Shown: positions 18,260 to 27,908, counted from the first letter of the stretch. The stretch: 50,420 nt of DNA from an uncultured Scytonema sp. (GCA_937873135.1 CALMVQ010000144.1:1-50420); one strand, 5' to 3'. Translations and numbers: made by a program. The notes: generated by a model from the sequence alone, not told the origin.

Positions 18260-21200
18260 ATGATGAAAGTGGGATGTGCGGTTCTATTTGTCAGTCTTCT
18301 GTTGTCGTCGAAGTTGATGGCAGTGGCTGGTGTCAAAAAGATAGAAATAGCACAACAACCAGCATCTACACAAAGAAATATCAGCCCTGATCAACAAAAA
18401 GCCTATACACGGGCAAAGCAACTGAATGATGAAGCACAGCAACTACAAAAACAAGGTACGGCAGAATCCCAACAACAGGCGCTTACCAAATATGAAGAAG
18501 CTTTGAAACTCTGGCGGCAGCTGGGTGTTAACGAACCTCCTCCTCAGGTAGCTCGCAATTTTGAAGCGACAACACTTTTAAGCATTGGTACCCTTTATCT
18601 TACCCAAAGCGAACCTCAAAAGGCGCTCTCATATTTTAATCAGGGGCTAGTTATTAGGCGGGAGTTGAAAGATCCTCTTGGGGAAGCACTCATGCTCTCC
18701 TCCCTTGGCACTACTTACTCTAACTTGAACGAAAAGCAGAAAGCGATCTTATTTTACAACCAAGCGCTGTCAATATTTCAAGCTGAGAAAAAGCCCTCTT
18801 TGGCTGCCCAAATGTTAAGTAATATTGGCGGAATATATTTTGATTTGGGGCAAACTCAAACAAGCATCGCATTCTACAATCAGGCACTAGAGATGCAGCG
18901 TACCGATCAAGATACTGCAACACTTGCCCACACACTTCAAGCTCTCGGTAGAATCTACGCCCAATATGGCGAACCGCAGAAAGCGCTTGCATTGTATAAT
19001 GAAGCACTAAAAATCCAACGTACAAGGAAGGATCTTGCAGAACAAGCAGAAATTCTCAGCACCATTGGCTTTATCTACAGCCAATTATTAAGCGACAATC
19101 AGAAAGGACTCTTATTCTTAAACGATGCGTTAACTCTCCAACGTGCAGCTCAAGGAAAGCTCTCTGGAATTGCTTTGGCATTCAATCTTTCTCGGGAAGC
19201 TCAGATTCTCATAAGTATTGCTGCCACCTACAAGTCATTAGGCAATTATCCTAAAACGTTGGATCTCTACAACAGAGCGATCTCGCTTCTACAAAAAGCT
19301 GGTAACCGCTCTGTAGAAGCAGAAATCCTCAATCAAATCAGCTTTGCCTACGATGAGTTGGGGGAAAAACAGAAAGCTCTCTGTTCCCTAAACCAAGCAC
19401 TTATGCTTCAGCGTGCTAGTAAAGACAGTAGAAGAGAAGCGTTCACGCTTAACAACATTGCCGGAATTTATGCGTCGTTAAGTGATTATCAGAAAGCCCT
19501 CGACTTTTACAACCAAGCACTGGTTCTTCAGCGTCAAGTCAAAGATCGTCCTCAAGAAGCTGTTACCCTCAAAGATATCGCTTCGGTTTATAGTTTGTTA
19601 GGCGACTATCAGTTAAGTATTGACACTTACAATCAAGCACTAGAGATATCTAAGCAGATAGGCGATCGCACAACCGTTGCTCGAACCCTTGATAATATCG
19701 GTACTGTTTACCGCTCTACGCCAGATTATCAAAAGTCACTGGACTATTACAATCAAGCGTTGAAGCTTTGGCGCGAACAGGGGGATAAATTTAACGAATT
19801 CGGCACACTCACTGGTGTCATCAGAGTTTACGAGTCATTAAAGAATTATCCCCAAGCAATGGCTACAGCTAACGAGGCACTGTCATTGTCACGTCAACAA
19901 AAAAGTAGCTTTGCAGAAACCGCCGCTTTAGCTTTGTTGGGTAAGGTGCATCTAGCATCAGGAGATTATCAATTATCTTTGTCAGCTTCCAACCAAGCTG
20001 TATCTGGGTGGCATAAACTCGGGAGTCGTATTGCAGAAGCCAACGTTCTTGGCAACATCGGTAAGGCATACAATTCATTGAAGCAACCGCAGCAGGCGAT
20101 CAACACTTACAATCAAGAATTAAAGCTGCGGCGAACGTTGGGCGATCGCACGGGTGAAGCCGACACTCTCTACAATATTGCTGTTACTGAACGCGATCGC
20201 GGCAATCTTAACGGTGCCCTTTCGCAAATCGAAACAACAATCAAAATCGTTGAGGATGTACGCACCAAAGTCACCAGCCAAGACTTGCGGACTTCTTACT
20301 TTGCCTCCGTGCAGAAATACTACCAGTTCTACATTGACTTGCTAATGCGGTTGCACAAACAGCAACCATCCAAAGGATACGATTCTTTGGCACTTAACGC
20401 CAGTGAACGCGCCCGTGCCCGGAGTCTTTTAGAACTTCTAAATGAAGCTAATGCAGATATTCGGGCTGGAGTGAATCCAAAGCTACTGGAACTTGAACGC
20501 ACCTTGCAGCAACAAATTGATGCTCGCTTAAAACGCCAGATAGAATTATCCAACAACCAAAACAGTCAAGCGCTAGAAACAGAAATCGCCGCACTTTTAG
20601 AACAGGTAAGGCAAGTGCAGGCACAAATCCGCACCACCAGTCCCCGTTACGCTGCACTAACTCAACCTCAACCCCTGAAATTGGCAGAAATTCAGCAGCA
20701 GGTTCTTGATGACAACACGTTGCTTTTAGAATATTCTTTAGGGGAAGAACGCAGTTATCTCTGGGCTGTCACCAAGACGAACATCACAAGTTACGAACTG
20801 CCCAAACGTGAAGACATTGAAGCTGCAACACAAAAGTTCCGAGACGCTTTAACCATTCCCTCCCAAAGGACTATACCAGAAGCTGCCAAAGCAGCAGATC
20901 CCCTCTCCGAGATCCTACTGACACCAGTTGCCAAGCAACTAGGACACAAACGCTTGGTCGTTGTTAGCGATGGTGCTTTGCAGTATATACCATTTGCTGC
21001 CCTAACTTCCCCCAACTCGCAACAGAAGAGCTATGAGCCATTGATAAACGCTCATGAAATCATCACTCTCCCCTCAGCATCAACAATAGCTCTTCTCAGA
21101 CACGAACATCAAGGTCGCAAAAGATCTCCCAAAAAAGTAGCCGTACTTGCCGATCCAGTATTTTCCCCATCTGACGAGAGGGTTAAACACCAATCCACCA

Positions 21201-21859
21201 GTGAGCCATCCACGACACACAACAGTCACAGTTTACCAGAGCTACAACTATCTCGCGCTATGAGAGAATCAGGCATTACCTTTGATCGCCTCCGCTTCAC
21301 GCGCCAAGAAGCCGAACAAATCCTCTCCCTCGTACCACCCCAAGAAAGTCAAACATTTGTTGACTTTGCGGCTTCGCGTACAACCGCAACCAGTCAACAA
21401 CTACAACAATATCGTATTATTCATTTTGCGACTCATGGCATCTTGAATAGCAAGCATCCAGAATTATCTGGTGTGGTGTTATCCTTAGTTGATGAAACAG
21501 GCAAGCCCCAAAACGGCTTTTTGCGACTCCAAGATGTCTTCAACCTCAACCTATCAGCAGAACTCGTTGTCTTGAGTGCCTGTGAAACTGGTTTGGGTGA
21601 AGAAGTCAAAGGAGAAGGAATCGTAGGCTTGACAAGAGGCTTTATGTATGCTGGTAGCCCGCGAGTTGTGGTGAGTTTGTGGAGCGTGGACGATCAGGGA
21701 ACATCAGAGTTAATGAAGATATTTTATACGAAAATGTGGCGACAAGGTTTACAACCAGCCGCCGCCCTTAGAGCAGCACAGATAGAAATGTGGCGAAATC
21801 AAAACTTTGCCGCACCATATTACTGGGCAGCATTCACTTTACAAGGCGAGTGGAATTGA
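18260..21859 (+). CDS. Exported TPR-repeat protein with C-terminal CHAT protease domain
   Basis: A 1199-residue protein starting at tandem ATGs (18260/18263) preceded by AAGG. A signal-like hydrophobic stretch (residues 1-22) is followed by about 14 tetratricopeptide repeats of some 40 residues (YxxLGxYQKALxxYNQALxLxR) across about 60-680. A coiled helical linker follows, then the CHAT (caspase HetF associated with TPRs) domain. The catalytic pair is His1059 in HFATHG and Cys1108 in VLSACETGLG, with RVVVSLWSVDD and the AAPYYWAAFTLQGEW end also present. An intact His/Cys pair suggests an active caspase-like protease with the TPRs as sensor or scaffold. HetF-like roles in differentiation or CHAT roles in defence are possible but not shown by neighbours. 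Confidence 0.92.
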   Translation: MMKVGCAVLFVSLLLSSKLMAVAGVKKIEIAQQPASTQRNISPDQQKAYTRAKQLNDEAQQLQKQGTAESQQQALTKYEEALKLWRQLGVNEPPPQVARNFEATTLLSIGTLYLTQSEPQKALSYFNQGLVIRRELKDPLGEALMLSSLGTTYSNLNEKQKAILFYNQALSIFQAEKKPSLAAQMLSNIGGIYFDLGQTQTSIAFYNQALEMQRTDQDTATLAHTLQALGRIYAQYGEPQKALALYNEALKIQRTRKDLAEQAEILSTIGFIYSQLLSDNQKGLLFLNDALTLQRAAQGKLSGIALAFNLSREAQILISIAATYKSLGNYPKTLDLYNRAISLLQKAGNRSVEAEILNQISFAYDELGEKQKALCSLNQALMLQRASKDSRREAFTLNNIAGIYASLSDYQKALDFYNQALVLQRQVKDRPQEAVTLKDIASVYSLLGDYQLSIDTYNQALEISKQIGDRTTVARTLDNIGTVYRSTPDYQKSLDYYNQALKLWREQGDKFNEFGTLTGVIRVYESLKNYPQAMATANEALSLSRQQKSSFAETAALALLGKVHLASGDYQLSLSASNQAVSGWHKLGSRIAEANVLGNIGKAYNSLKQPQQAINTYNQELKLRRTLGDRTGEADTLYNIAVTERDRGNLNGALSQIETTIKIVEDVRTKVTSQDLRTSYFASVQKYYQFYIDLLMRLHKQQPSKGYDSLALNASERARARSLLELLNEANADIRAGVNPKLLELERTLQQQIDARLKRQIELSNNQNSQALETEIAALLEQVRQVQAQIRTTSPRYAALTQPQPLKLAEIQQQVLDDNTLLLEYSLGEERSYLWAVTKTNITSYELPKREDIEAATQKFRDALTIPSQRTIPEAAKAADPLSEILLTPVAKQLGHKRLVVVSDGALQYIPFAALTSPNSQQKSYEPLINAHEIITLPSASTIALLRHEHQGRKRSPKKVAVLADPVFSPSDERVKHQSTSEPSTTHNSHSLPELQLSRAMRESGITFDRLRFTRQEAEQILSLVPPQESQTFVDFAASRTTATSQQLQQYRIIHFATHGILNSKHPELSGVVLSLVDETGKPQNGFLRLQDVFNLNLSAELVVLSACETGLGEEVKGEGIVGLTRGFMYAGSPRVVVSLWSVDDQGTSELMKIFYTKMWRQGLQPAAALRAAQIEMWRNQNFAAPYYWAAFTLQGEWN

Positions 21860-21901
21860 GTGGTTTGTCTTGCGACGGTTACCACTTCCAGGTGTGAATT
21901 G

Positions 21902-21938
21902 ATGAGCAACTCTCACTATAGCCGTTGGAGTTGCTCAT
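21902..21938. terminator. Hairpin between convergent CHAT and psaK genes
   Basis: ATGAGCAACTC (21902-21912) pairs perfectly with GAGTTGCTCAT (21928-21938) around a 15-nt loop, exactly between the two convergent genes. No T-run follows on either strand, so termination is inferred from stem and position only. Confidence 0.55.
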
Positions 21939-21949
21939 TCCCTCTTCGC

Positions 21950-22201
21950 CTAAATACTACCGATATTCGTTAGTCCTAAAACGATAGCAACGCCAACAAC
22001 ATGACCGAAACACATTGCCGCGATAAATGCTGGAACACTGATGGGGAGTCCGGGTACCCTAGCACCAACTAAGGGTTTCTCAATCTTGAAAGTCAGTAAA
22101 AGAATGACTAAACAGCTGAGGCTGATGATTATTCCCACAGTAGGAGTCCATTCTGGTGTTGCGGGAACAGTGGTGGCGACTGCTAGTAAGATGGATGACA
22201 T
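21950..22201 (-). CDS. psaK: Photosystem I reaction centre subunit PsaK (divergent)
   Basis: An 83-residue protein with two membrane helices: about 18-38 (VGIIISLSCLVILLLTF) and 53-80 (VPAFIAAMCFGHVVGVAIVLGL). The FGHVVGVAIVLGLTNIGSI end is the PsaK signature, and TPEWTPTVG matches its N-terminal processing region. It is a small peripheral thylakoid subunit of photosystem I. The middle loop is short and unlike the common PsaK1 form, so this may be a PsaK2-like or otherwise divergent paralogue. The ATG at 22201 is set by a GAGGAG ribosome-binding site (22210-22215 on the minus strand). A TTG one codon upstream is less likely. Confidence 0.85.
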   Translation of the reverse strand: MSSILLAVATTVPATPEWTPTVGIIISLSCLVILLLTFKIEKPLVGARVPGLPISVPAFIAAMCFGHVVGVAIVLGLTNIGSI

Positions 22202-22294
22202 CAAGTTTTCTCCTCATTTGAAAATATAAGCAATTACAAAATTATCGCTGAAAATTGTTTCAATAATTGAGAATTTGAGTTAATATTGATACAA

Positions 22295-22948
22295 ATGTCT
22301 CAAAATTTCATGAGAATTAAGATTTGCGGAATTACGCAGCCAGAACAGGGGAAGGCGATCGCCTCGCTTGGTGCCACAGCGTTAGGGTTTATTTGTGTTT
22401 CTGCCTCTCCTCGTTACATTAAAGCAGGGCAAATTCGGGCAGTGGTAGAACAACTACCGGAGAAAATTGATAAAATTGGCGTCTTTGCCAACAGTAGCAT
22501 TGAGGAAATTTCTCAGATAGTTAAAGAGTCTGGATTAACTGGAGTTCAACTCCATGGAGATGAATCCCCTGAGTTTGCTGTACAACTGCGCCAATCTCTA
22601 CGTAACGTAGAAATTATCAAAGCTTTGAGAATCCGCAGCGTTGAGGATATTGATCAAGCCACAACTTATGATGTCTGCGTGGATACATTGCTGCTTGATG
22701 CCTACCATCCACAGCAACTCGGTGGTACGGGCAAAACTTTAGACTGGAATATGGTACAGCAATTTAGCCCTAGTTGCCCTTGGTTATTAGCTGGGGGATT
22801 AACTCCTGATAATATTGTAGAAGCCCTGAGCCAAGTTCACCCAAATGGCATTGATTTATCCAGTGGTGTGGAAGTTAAACCAGGAGATAAGGATTTAAAT
22901 AAAGTTGCTAAGCTGTTTGAGATGTTAGCAAGTAGAAAAGCTCGTTAA
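22295..22948 (+). CDS. trpF: Phosphoribosylanthranilate isomerase
   Basis: A 217-residue TIM-barrel enzyme of tryptophan synthesis that converts phosphoribosylanthranilate to its ribulose isomer by an Amadori rearrangement. RIKICGIT carries the general-base cysteine, [20 protein letters not shown] carries the general-acid aspartate and phosphate loop, and [10 protein letters not shown] and [16 protein letters not shown] form the C-terminal phosphate site. Starts at 22295 or 22310 (MRIKICG) are both possible, and 22286 is only a TTG. It is divergent from psaK and stands alone, as is common for trp genes in cyanobacteria. Confidence 0.95.
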   Translation: MSQNFMRIKICGITQPEQGKAIASLGATALGFICVSASPRYIKAGQIRAVVEQLPEKIDKIGVFANSSIEEISQIVKESGLTGVQLHGDESPEFAVQLRQSLRNVEIIKALRIRSVEDIDQATTYDVCVDTLLLDAYHPQQLGGTGKTLDWNMVQQFSPSCPWLLAGGLTPDNIVEALSQVHPNGIDLSSGVEVKPGDKDLNKVAKLFEMLASRKAR

Positions 22949-23139
22949 CTTTTAGGGTGGGCATTGCTCTAGAAAAGGTAAACTTTTTGAAAAAGAACCA
23001 TCTCCATAAATTGGACTTTGGACAAAAAGGAATGTTCGCAGATATTTTACACGAGTAAAAAACTAGGCATCATAAATTACCAAGTGTGATTTTTCACTCC
23101 TGAGTGAAACTGAGTTAAACTGCTAAAGCCTAAGAAAAT

Positions 23140-23388
23140 TTACGCGGTAATTCGATTATTAGGTGTTGATTTTGACTGCTTGTTGACAACAGGATGGTTA
23201 GTTCGTTTAAAAAACTTATGACCAGCTAAAATAAGAGCCGCTTCTCTAATTTCTTGTTCACGAAATTTAATAATTCGCCCATCCCATTCCTTAACATCAG
23301 TTAATTCTAGAAGTTTCGTCACAGTTTCTTGAAAATCTGACAATCCCAAGGTTAAATCTAGATTTGCATATATGTTTTTTTTCACCAA
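23140..23388 (-). pseudogene. N-terminal remnant of an ISKra4-type transposase
   Basis: An 82-residue frame. The first part (LTLGLSDFQETVTKLLELTDV..WDGR, then REQEIREAALILAG) resembles the start of ISKra4-family transposases of cyanobacteria. After ILAGHKFFKRTNHP the similarity is lost and the frame ends, so the catalytic part is gone. No second copy or intact ends are seen in the window. It could instead be a short stand-alone gene. The family call rests on recall of the N-terminal pattern. Confidence 0.45.
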
Positions 23389-23600
23389 GGTTGGAACTCC
23401 CTATTTCAAAACCATTGTTACTTGGGAAACAACCCTTTTTTATGACAGTGAAATCTAAGCGCGAAAATCAATATTTTAATGTATAGCTCTTAGCAGGGAG
23501 CTCTTAGCAGGGAGCAGGCTTGAAAGTCCCGTGGTTTCCGTGTTTTCTCATGAGTTAATGTCCTAATCTACCTGGCAACTGCTATACAGAAAATTCTGGT

Positions 23601-23656
23601 TTTGGTAATAATTCTTATTACCAAAGGGAGAAGGCGAGCAATGCTCGCCTTCTCCC
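23601..23656. repeat. Two perfect hairpins back to back
   Basis: The first palindrome has 11-bp arms TTTGGTAATAA/TTATTACCAAA (23601-23611, 23615-23625) with a 3-nt loop. The second follows with no gap: 15-bp arms GGGAGAAGGCGAGCA/TGCTCGCCTTCTCCC (23626-23640, 23642-23656) with a single-base centre. One is AT-rich and the other GC-rich. The pair lies in a 651-bp gap (23389-24039) that also contains the tandem unit CTCTTAGCAGGGAG near 23486-23515 and no credible gene. Confidence 0.85.
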
Positions 23657-24039
23657 CCTCTTATTTGATTATCATTATCAATTCCAAGTTCTCTGGAAGA
23701 TTTTAAGTATTTACAAGTAGATAATATGTAATAAATATTTTTTACTCCTGAGAACCGGGTGGTGGCGATGCCCTTGGCCACGGCTTAAGCCGTATCGCTC
23801 ATTTTTGGATCCACCTCACAAAATCGCATTGTTCCCATTCCGAAGTCTCAGTCTATGTTGAATTGTGTTAGGTCAGGGGATCGACTTTTAATGACGGAAA
23901 TCTTATACCTGATACTGAAAAGGTGTCAAGGAATTAAACACCTAAATACAAGTAGGGAAAAAATAACAATTTGAAAGCCGAAAAATTCTTTTTATCAGAT
24001 AAGTAGATATTTAGCAAGATTTATGTTATATTTATTTAC

Positions 24040-24285
24040 ATGAAAACTGACTTAAATTTTGCATCTCCCGAGCTATTCAGTCCTGTCGTTTTTAGGTCTG
24101 CCTTTAATAGCTTTCAGGTTATCAACGTCAATCAAGCTTGGTCTTTATTTTTTACAGGTGGTAAAGAGGATAAACTACTAAGGTTTGGCTCTCAAACGGG
24201 ACTCCTTTTCACCAGTATTTTGATAGCAGTTGTTGCATCAGGAGTCAGTGCGACGTTAATTCACCATACTGCTTCTGTTATCTAG
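24040..24285 (+). CDS. Small hypothetical protein with one predicted membrane helix
   Basis: An 81-residue frame from an ATG, with a hydrophobic C-terminal helix (about residues 54-75, GLLFTSILIAVVASGVSATLI). The first half is polar with no known motif. I do not recognise the family. Right after the stop lies a weak stem GGGACA...TGTCCC (24286-24291 and 24305-24310), which fits a gene end. Whether it is translated is uncertain. Confidence 0.4.
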   Translation: MKTDLNFASPELFSPVVFRSAFNSFQVINVNQAWSLFFTGGKEDKLLRFGSQTGLLFTSILIAVVASGVSATLIHHTASVI

Positions 24286-24423
24286 GGGACACTAATAAAT
24301 AAATTGTCCCAAATGCTAGGGTTGGATAACCCCCCCTTACAAGGAATACGATTGCTCAGCTTACGGATGGAATATTTTATTTTCTGTAAGTTCCTTAATT
24401 AAACTATTTTGAAGATATTCTCT

Positions 24424-24460
24424 CCTGAACCACGAGCTTGTAGTTCAGGTTTTTTCTTTT
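24424..24460 (+). terminator. Rho-independent-type terminator, plus strand
   Basis: CCTGAAC (24424-24430) pairs with GTTCAGG (24443-24449), followed immediately by a T-rich run TTTTTTCTTTT (24450-24460). It would end transcripts from the small gene at 24040-24285, or from an unannotated short RNA in between. Confidence 0.75.
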
Positions 24461-24513
24461 CTGCCTTCACTTGAAATACTTATCAATAACATAGTCCACA
24501 ACTATATTGAATT

Positions 24514-24539
24514 AAAAAAACCCCATACCTTTAGGTATG
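24514..24539 (-). terminator. Rho-independent-type terminator, minus strand
   Basis: On the minus strand the stem CATACC-TAAA-GGTATG is extended by C/G pairs and followed by TTTTTTT (complement of the A-run 24514-24520). No minus-strand gene is recognised between here and 24919, so the transcript it terminates is unknown. Confidence 0.7.
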
Positions 24540-24919
24540 AGGTAACTTTAGCTTAATCATCAGAGAATTACAATCGACAAACAGTACAAAAGAAATCTGA
24601 TAATCTTAGACACAAGTAAATTGTGTAGAGTGAACTGATTTCTTATTTTTCAACAGTATTACAAGGTAATGTTTGAATTCAAGGCTTATTTGTTTGAATA
24701 CAATAAAAAATTCGGAAAAATTTAACATCAGATTTTTTTAATGACTAGGTTGCATAGTACTCAAGATAAATTTACCCTCTTAGAAATTGAAAAGACGTAA
24801 AAGATTTAATAACTGATGTATGAATTGTTTGATTTGTCCCTTTTAGTAATAAAAGGTTTAAAAAATCTGGTGATTTTAATGTAAGAATTGATAGATAGTT
24901 GGAAATTTAGGATGGCTAT
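24540..24919. other. Intergenic region upstream of a response regulator
   Basis: A 380-bp AT-rich stretch with no credible ORF. It should contain the promoter of the response regulator at 24920, and possibly a minus-strand small RNA ending at the terminator at 24514-24539. Confidence 0.4.
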
Positions 24920-25471
24920 ATGACCGACATTGTTGATACTGCCATTAAAATGGAAGCAGGATTAATCAAGTCGAGCCAAGCGCTGACTTATCCTACAACT
25001 GGTAATAACTTTTTCACTAATCTTCAATACCTCCAAGGAATGCGGGTACTGGTTGTAGATAGTAATGATGATTTCTGCCAGATGATCACAGTGTTATTGC
25101 AACTTTATGGTGTGGAAGTAGTAACAGCGTCTTTAACTCAGCAAGCTTTAGAAAAATTTGTATTCTGGCAACCCGATATGATCATAAGTGATATTGCGTT
25201 GCCTCATGAGGATGGCTGTGCGCTAATTAAACAATTGAGAACCAAAGCGGGAGAGCGAGGAAAAGTGGTACTAGCCATTGCTGTTACATCCTATGACATT
25301 AGAGAGATATTTGACCTTGAGGAGTGTGTTGGATTTGACTTGTTGTTTAGAAAACCCTTAGATATTGATGAGTTCCTGACTGTGCTTACCTGTTTAGCAA
25401 TCTGTCAACAGTCCTCGTACACTATTGCTCAAAAGATTTTGGGTGTTGGCCATAAAGATACTAATCGTTGA
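24920..25471 (+). CDS. Response regulator with a single receiver domain and N-terminal extension
   Basis: A 183-residue protein. About 40 residues of unassigned N-terminus precede a receiver domain: MRVLVVDSNDDF (acidic pair partly replaced by Ser-Asn-Asp-Asp), phospho-acceptor Asp in MIISDIALPHEDG, AIAVTSYD with the conserved Thr/Ser, and FRKPLDIDEF with the conserved Lys. It has no DNA-binding output domain. The cyanobacterial style IISDIALPHEDGxxLI is typical of receivers from multi-sensor hybrid systems. No kinase is adjacent. Confidence 0.8.
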   Translation: MTDIVDTAIKMEAGLIKSSQALTYPTTGNNFFTNLQYLQGMRVLVVDSNDDFCQMITVLLQLYGVEVVTASLTQQALEKFVFWQPDMIISDIALPHEDGCALIKQLRTKAGERGKVVLAIAVTSYDIREIFDLEECVGFDLLFRKPLDIDEFLTVLTCLAICQQSSYTIAQKILGVGHKDTNR

Positions 25472-25700
25472 TCGTGCTTCACTTAGTAGTTGTTTCATTT
25501 TCAAAAACCTTATTTTCTATCTAAGACCACAATAACTCCTACGATAGGAGCAGCGGTCAGCCGATTGAGAATGGTAAACTGTACATTACTTTATACATAT
25601 TTCACTCAAGTCTAGAGTTATCAAATTTCTGAAAACTTTTGCACGTAAAACCGCAATTTAAACTGTTAATGTATCTAAAAAATAGATTACTTACCAACCT

Positions 25701-26285
25701 TCAACCCCGACAAAGACTGCCAGACCAGTCTTGATGTCCGCGATCTGATTGACACTTGTATTGCCGACCTACCCAGACAATTTCCCATTTGTTTGAAGTG
25801 CGTTTCAATTCGATGCGATGTCTTATCCCACTCACTGAATCATCAGCCAAACCTATTACAGTATGTATAATGATAGCTGTTTGTGCTTGGGTAAATCCTC
25901 CAGGATATGTAACTGAAATGTCCTCGGAAAATCTTCCCTCTCCTTCTTCCAAATTGCTAAAAAGTTGCACAGCCACTGCTTTTGGAGTAGAAACTTTAAT
26001 CCGCTCTGAAGAGATAAATTCTTGTACGTTAATTACTTGAAAATCAAAATGTGGATTGTTCTCTTGCAGTGCTACATTTAATTTAGACCAAGTTTTCTCG
26101 CCTACAACACCGTCGGCAACTAGTTGTTGTGACTTTTGAAAATTGATGACAGCAGCGAGAGTGTTTGCTCCAAAGATACTGTCAACAATACCTGTATAAA
26201 AATTGAGTTTTTGCAACCCTTCTTGCAGCTTGGTAACTTCTGCACCTTTTGAACCAACTTTTAGTACAACAGAAATAGCGTTCAT
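25701..26285 (-). CDS. Peptidoglycan-binding (PG_binding_1) domain protein
   Basis: A 194-residue protein. Residues 6-75 are a PG_binding_1 domain (LKVGSKGAEVTKLQEGLQKL, FGANTLAAVINFQKSQQLVADGVVG, TW). The C-terminal half (about 95-194) is a separate domain with AVAVQLFSNLEEGEGRFS, an alpha/beta pattern, and the terminal WVGRQYKCQSDRGHQDWSG. It contains two cysteines that could form a disulfide. No signal peptide is evident, so export is uncertain. The C-terminal domain is not assigned a function. Confidence 0.75.
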   Translation of the reverse strand: MNAISVVLKVGSKGAEVTKLQEGLQKLNFYTGIVDSIFGANTLAAVINFQKSQQLVADGVVGEKTWSKLNVALQENNPHFDFQVINVQEFISSERIKVSTPKAVAVQLFSNLEEGEGRFSEDISVTYPGGFTQAQTAIIIHTVIGLADDSVSGIRHRIELKRTSNKWEIVWVGRQYKCQSDRGHQDWSGSLCRG

Positions 26286-26438
26286 AGTTTATGCTTGCTT
26301 ATTTACAATTATGATTTCATGTCTGGTCTAAACACATATTTAATATCACTTTTGAATTTGTTAATTCCGCACAAACAATTAGAAAAATTTTCAATTTTCC
26401 TCGAATGCTAGTTTGACAAGGAAAAAGCCTTGAGTACA

Positions 26439-27908
26439 TCAGTAAACCAAATGGTTTTTTAAACCAGAACCATCGCTAATACGCTCCAAAATTTCTTGAG
26501 TCACTCGTTCGGCTGATTCCAAAGCTGATTCCATGCCAGGAGTTGCGATCGCCGTATGTTCCCCAGCAAAGTGAATTCGCTGCCAAGGTTTCGCCATCTG
26601 GTGTTGAAAGCGGCGGATTTGTCCTGGCGCAAAGTAGGAATAAGCACCTCGAGAAAACGGATCGTTTCCCCAGGAAACAACACGCTCTATTTCCACATTC
26701 CCCGTAGTCGCAGGGCGAACTCGACTCAATTCCGAGATGACTAATTTTTTTACTGCTTCTAAATTCAGCGCATCCAACTTTTTTGCTCTTGTTCCAGTTG
26801 CCCAGCAAACCAGGCTTTGTATTCGTCCGGTAGCGTCTCGAATTGGCAAGACACTCTCAAGTAACGAATCCGTCCACATCTTTGGTGGGTAGCCGTCATT
26901 CTCCCAAAAGGGAGCGCGAATCTTCAGGCAAATCTGCGTGACAGCAGTGTAGGGCAATTCTTGTACTGCCTCTGCCTGTAACCCTTGCAGGGGAGGAGTT
27001 ATGTTTACCCTTCGTAATACGGAAAAGGGTAAAGTGACGACTGCATAATCAGCTTGATACTTAGAACCATCCGAGCAGCGAACTTCCACTCCTACGTCAT
27101 TGGAATAGATAGCTTGTACCACTTTGTGAGTCTGCACGGGGGAGAGCAAAAATGCTGCCATCTTTTCTGGCAAATAACTGTTGCCACCTCGTACATGTGC
27201 AAGTCGTTTGCTGGGAAATTTGGAGCGTAAGTCATTTCGCAACGCCCATAAAGTAGAAGTCGTCTTCAAGCTGTTCGTGCGGGAACCAGAATCGCAACTT
27301 ATCAAGCGCAAAGCTTCTGTTGAGGCTCCTCTCGTCTTAAGATACTTATCCAAAGGGATGTCTAGGGAAAAATGGTTTGGCTTGATCCAGGCTGTCGCAT
27401 TTTCTAAAATATTATATGAGCGAAGATAATGTGCTAGCAAATGTGATGGTATTATACTGTGTTCATTTTTTGTCAATCTGTTAGCTGTGGATGTTGCCCA
27501 GTTTTGCGGCAACACAGCTTGCCCTCTAATATTGAGTAGTATTTTCCGCTCGCTAACTTTGGCTGGTTCCACAGCCACTTGCAAGGAATTCGCTAAATTT
27601 AACAGACGGTGGTATTTCTCAGTGAATATCTGTCCGCCAACGTCTGGTTTGCCGGGTATGCCTGTGAGAGTATAAATACGACCCCCGACGCGATCGCGTG
27701 CTTCCAGAACAGTCACCGAAAGCCCTTTTGCTTCTAACAGCAAAGCCGTATATAATCCAGAAAGACCAGCACCCAACACGAGAACGGAAGTCGATTTACT
27801 TTGTCCGGGAATGACTTGGTCGCAAGCCTGTGCTAAAATTAGTGAGCCTAAAGCAGACTGGCTTAACCTCCATAAAAATTCACGACGCGGCCAAACTCTA
27901 GTAGTCAT
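26439..27908 (-). CDS. Tat-exported flavin-containing amine oxidase
   Basis: A 489-residue protein. The N-terminus PRREFLWRLSQSALGSL is a twin-arginine signal. The FAD-binding dinucleotide fold begins at about residue 42 with VLVLGAGLSGLYTALLLEA (GxGxxG at 46-51), then TVLEARDRVGGRIYT. The middle has the substrate domain and ADYAVVTLPFSVLRRV. The C-terminal FAD block is HFAGEHTAIATPGMESALES. These are the marks of the monoamine oxidase / L-amino-acid oxidase family acting outside the cytoplasm. The substrate is not evident. A possible lipoprotein cysteine near residue 29 does not fit the lipobox well. Confidence 0.88.
   Translation of the reverse strand: MTTRVWPRREFLWRLSQSALGSLILAQACDQVIPGQSKSTSVLVLGAGLSGLYTALLLEAKGLSVTVLEARDRVGGRIYTLTGIPGKPDVGGQIFTEKYHRLLNLANSLQVAVEPAKVSERKILLNIRGQAVLPQNWATSTANRLTKNEHSIIPSHLLAHYLRSYNILENATAWIKPNHFSLDIPLDKYLKTRGASTEALRLISCDSGSRTNSLKTTSTLWALRNDLRSKFPSKRLAHVRGGNSYLPEKMAAFLLSPVQTHKVVQAIYSNDVGVEVRCSDGSKYQADYAVVTLPFSVLRRVNITPPLQGLQAEAVQELPYTAVTQICLKIRAPFWENDGYPPKMWTDSLLESVLPIRDATGRIQSLVCWATGTRAKKLDALNLEAVKKLVISELSRVRPATTGNVEIERVVSWGNDPFSRGAYSYFAPGQIRRFQHQMAKPWQRIHFAGEHTAIATPGMESALESAERVTQEILERISDGSGLKNHLVY

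Noticed and set aside
23563-23781. 72-codon minus-strand frame
   Set aside because: It is produced by the two palindromes at 23601-23656.
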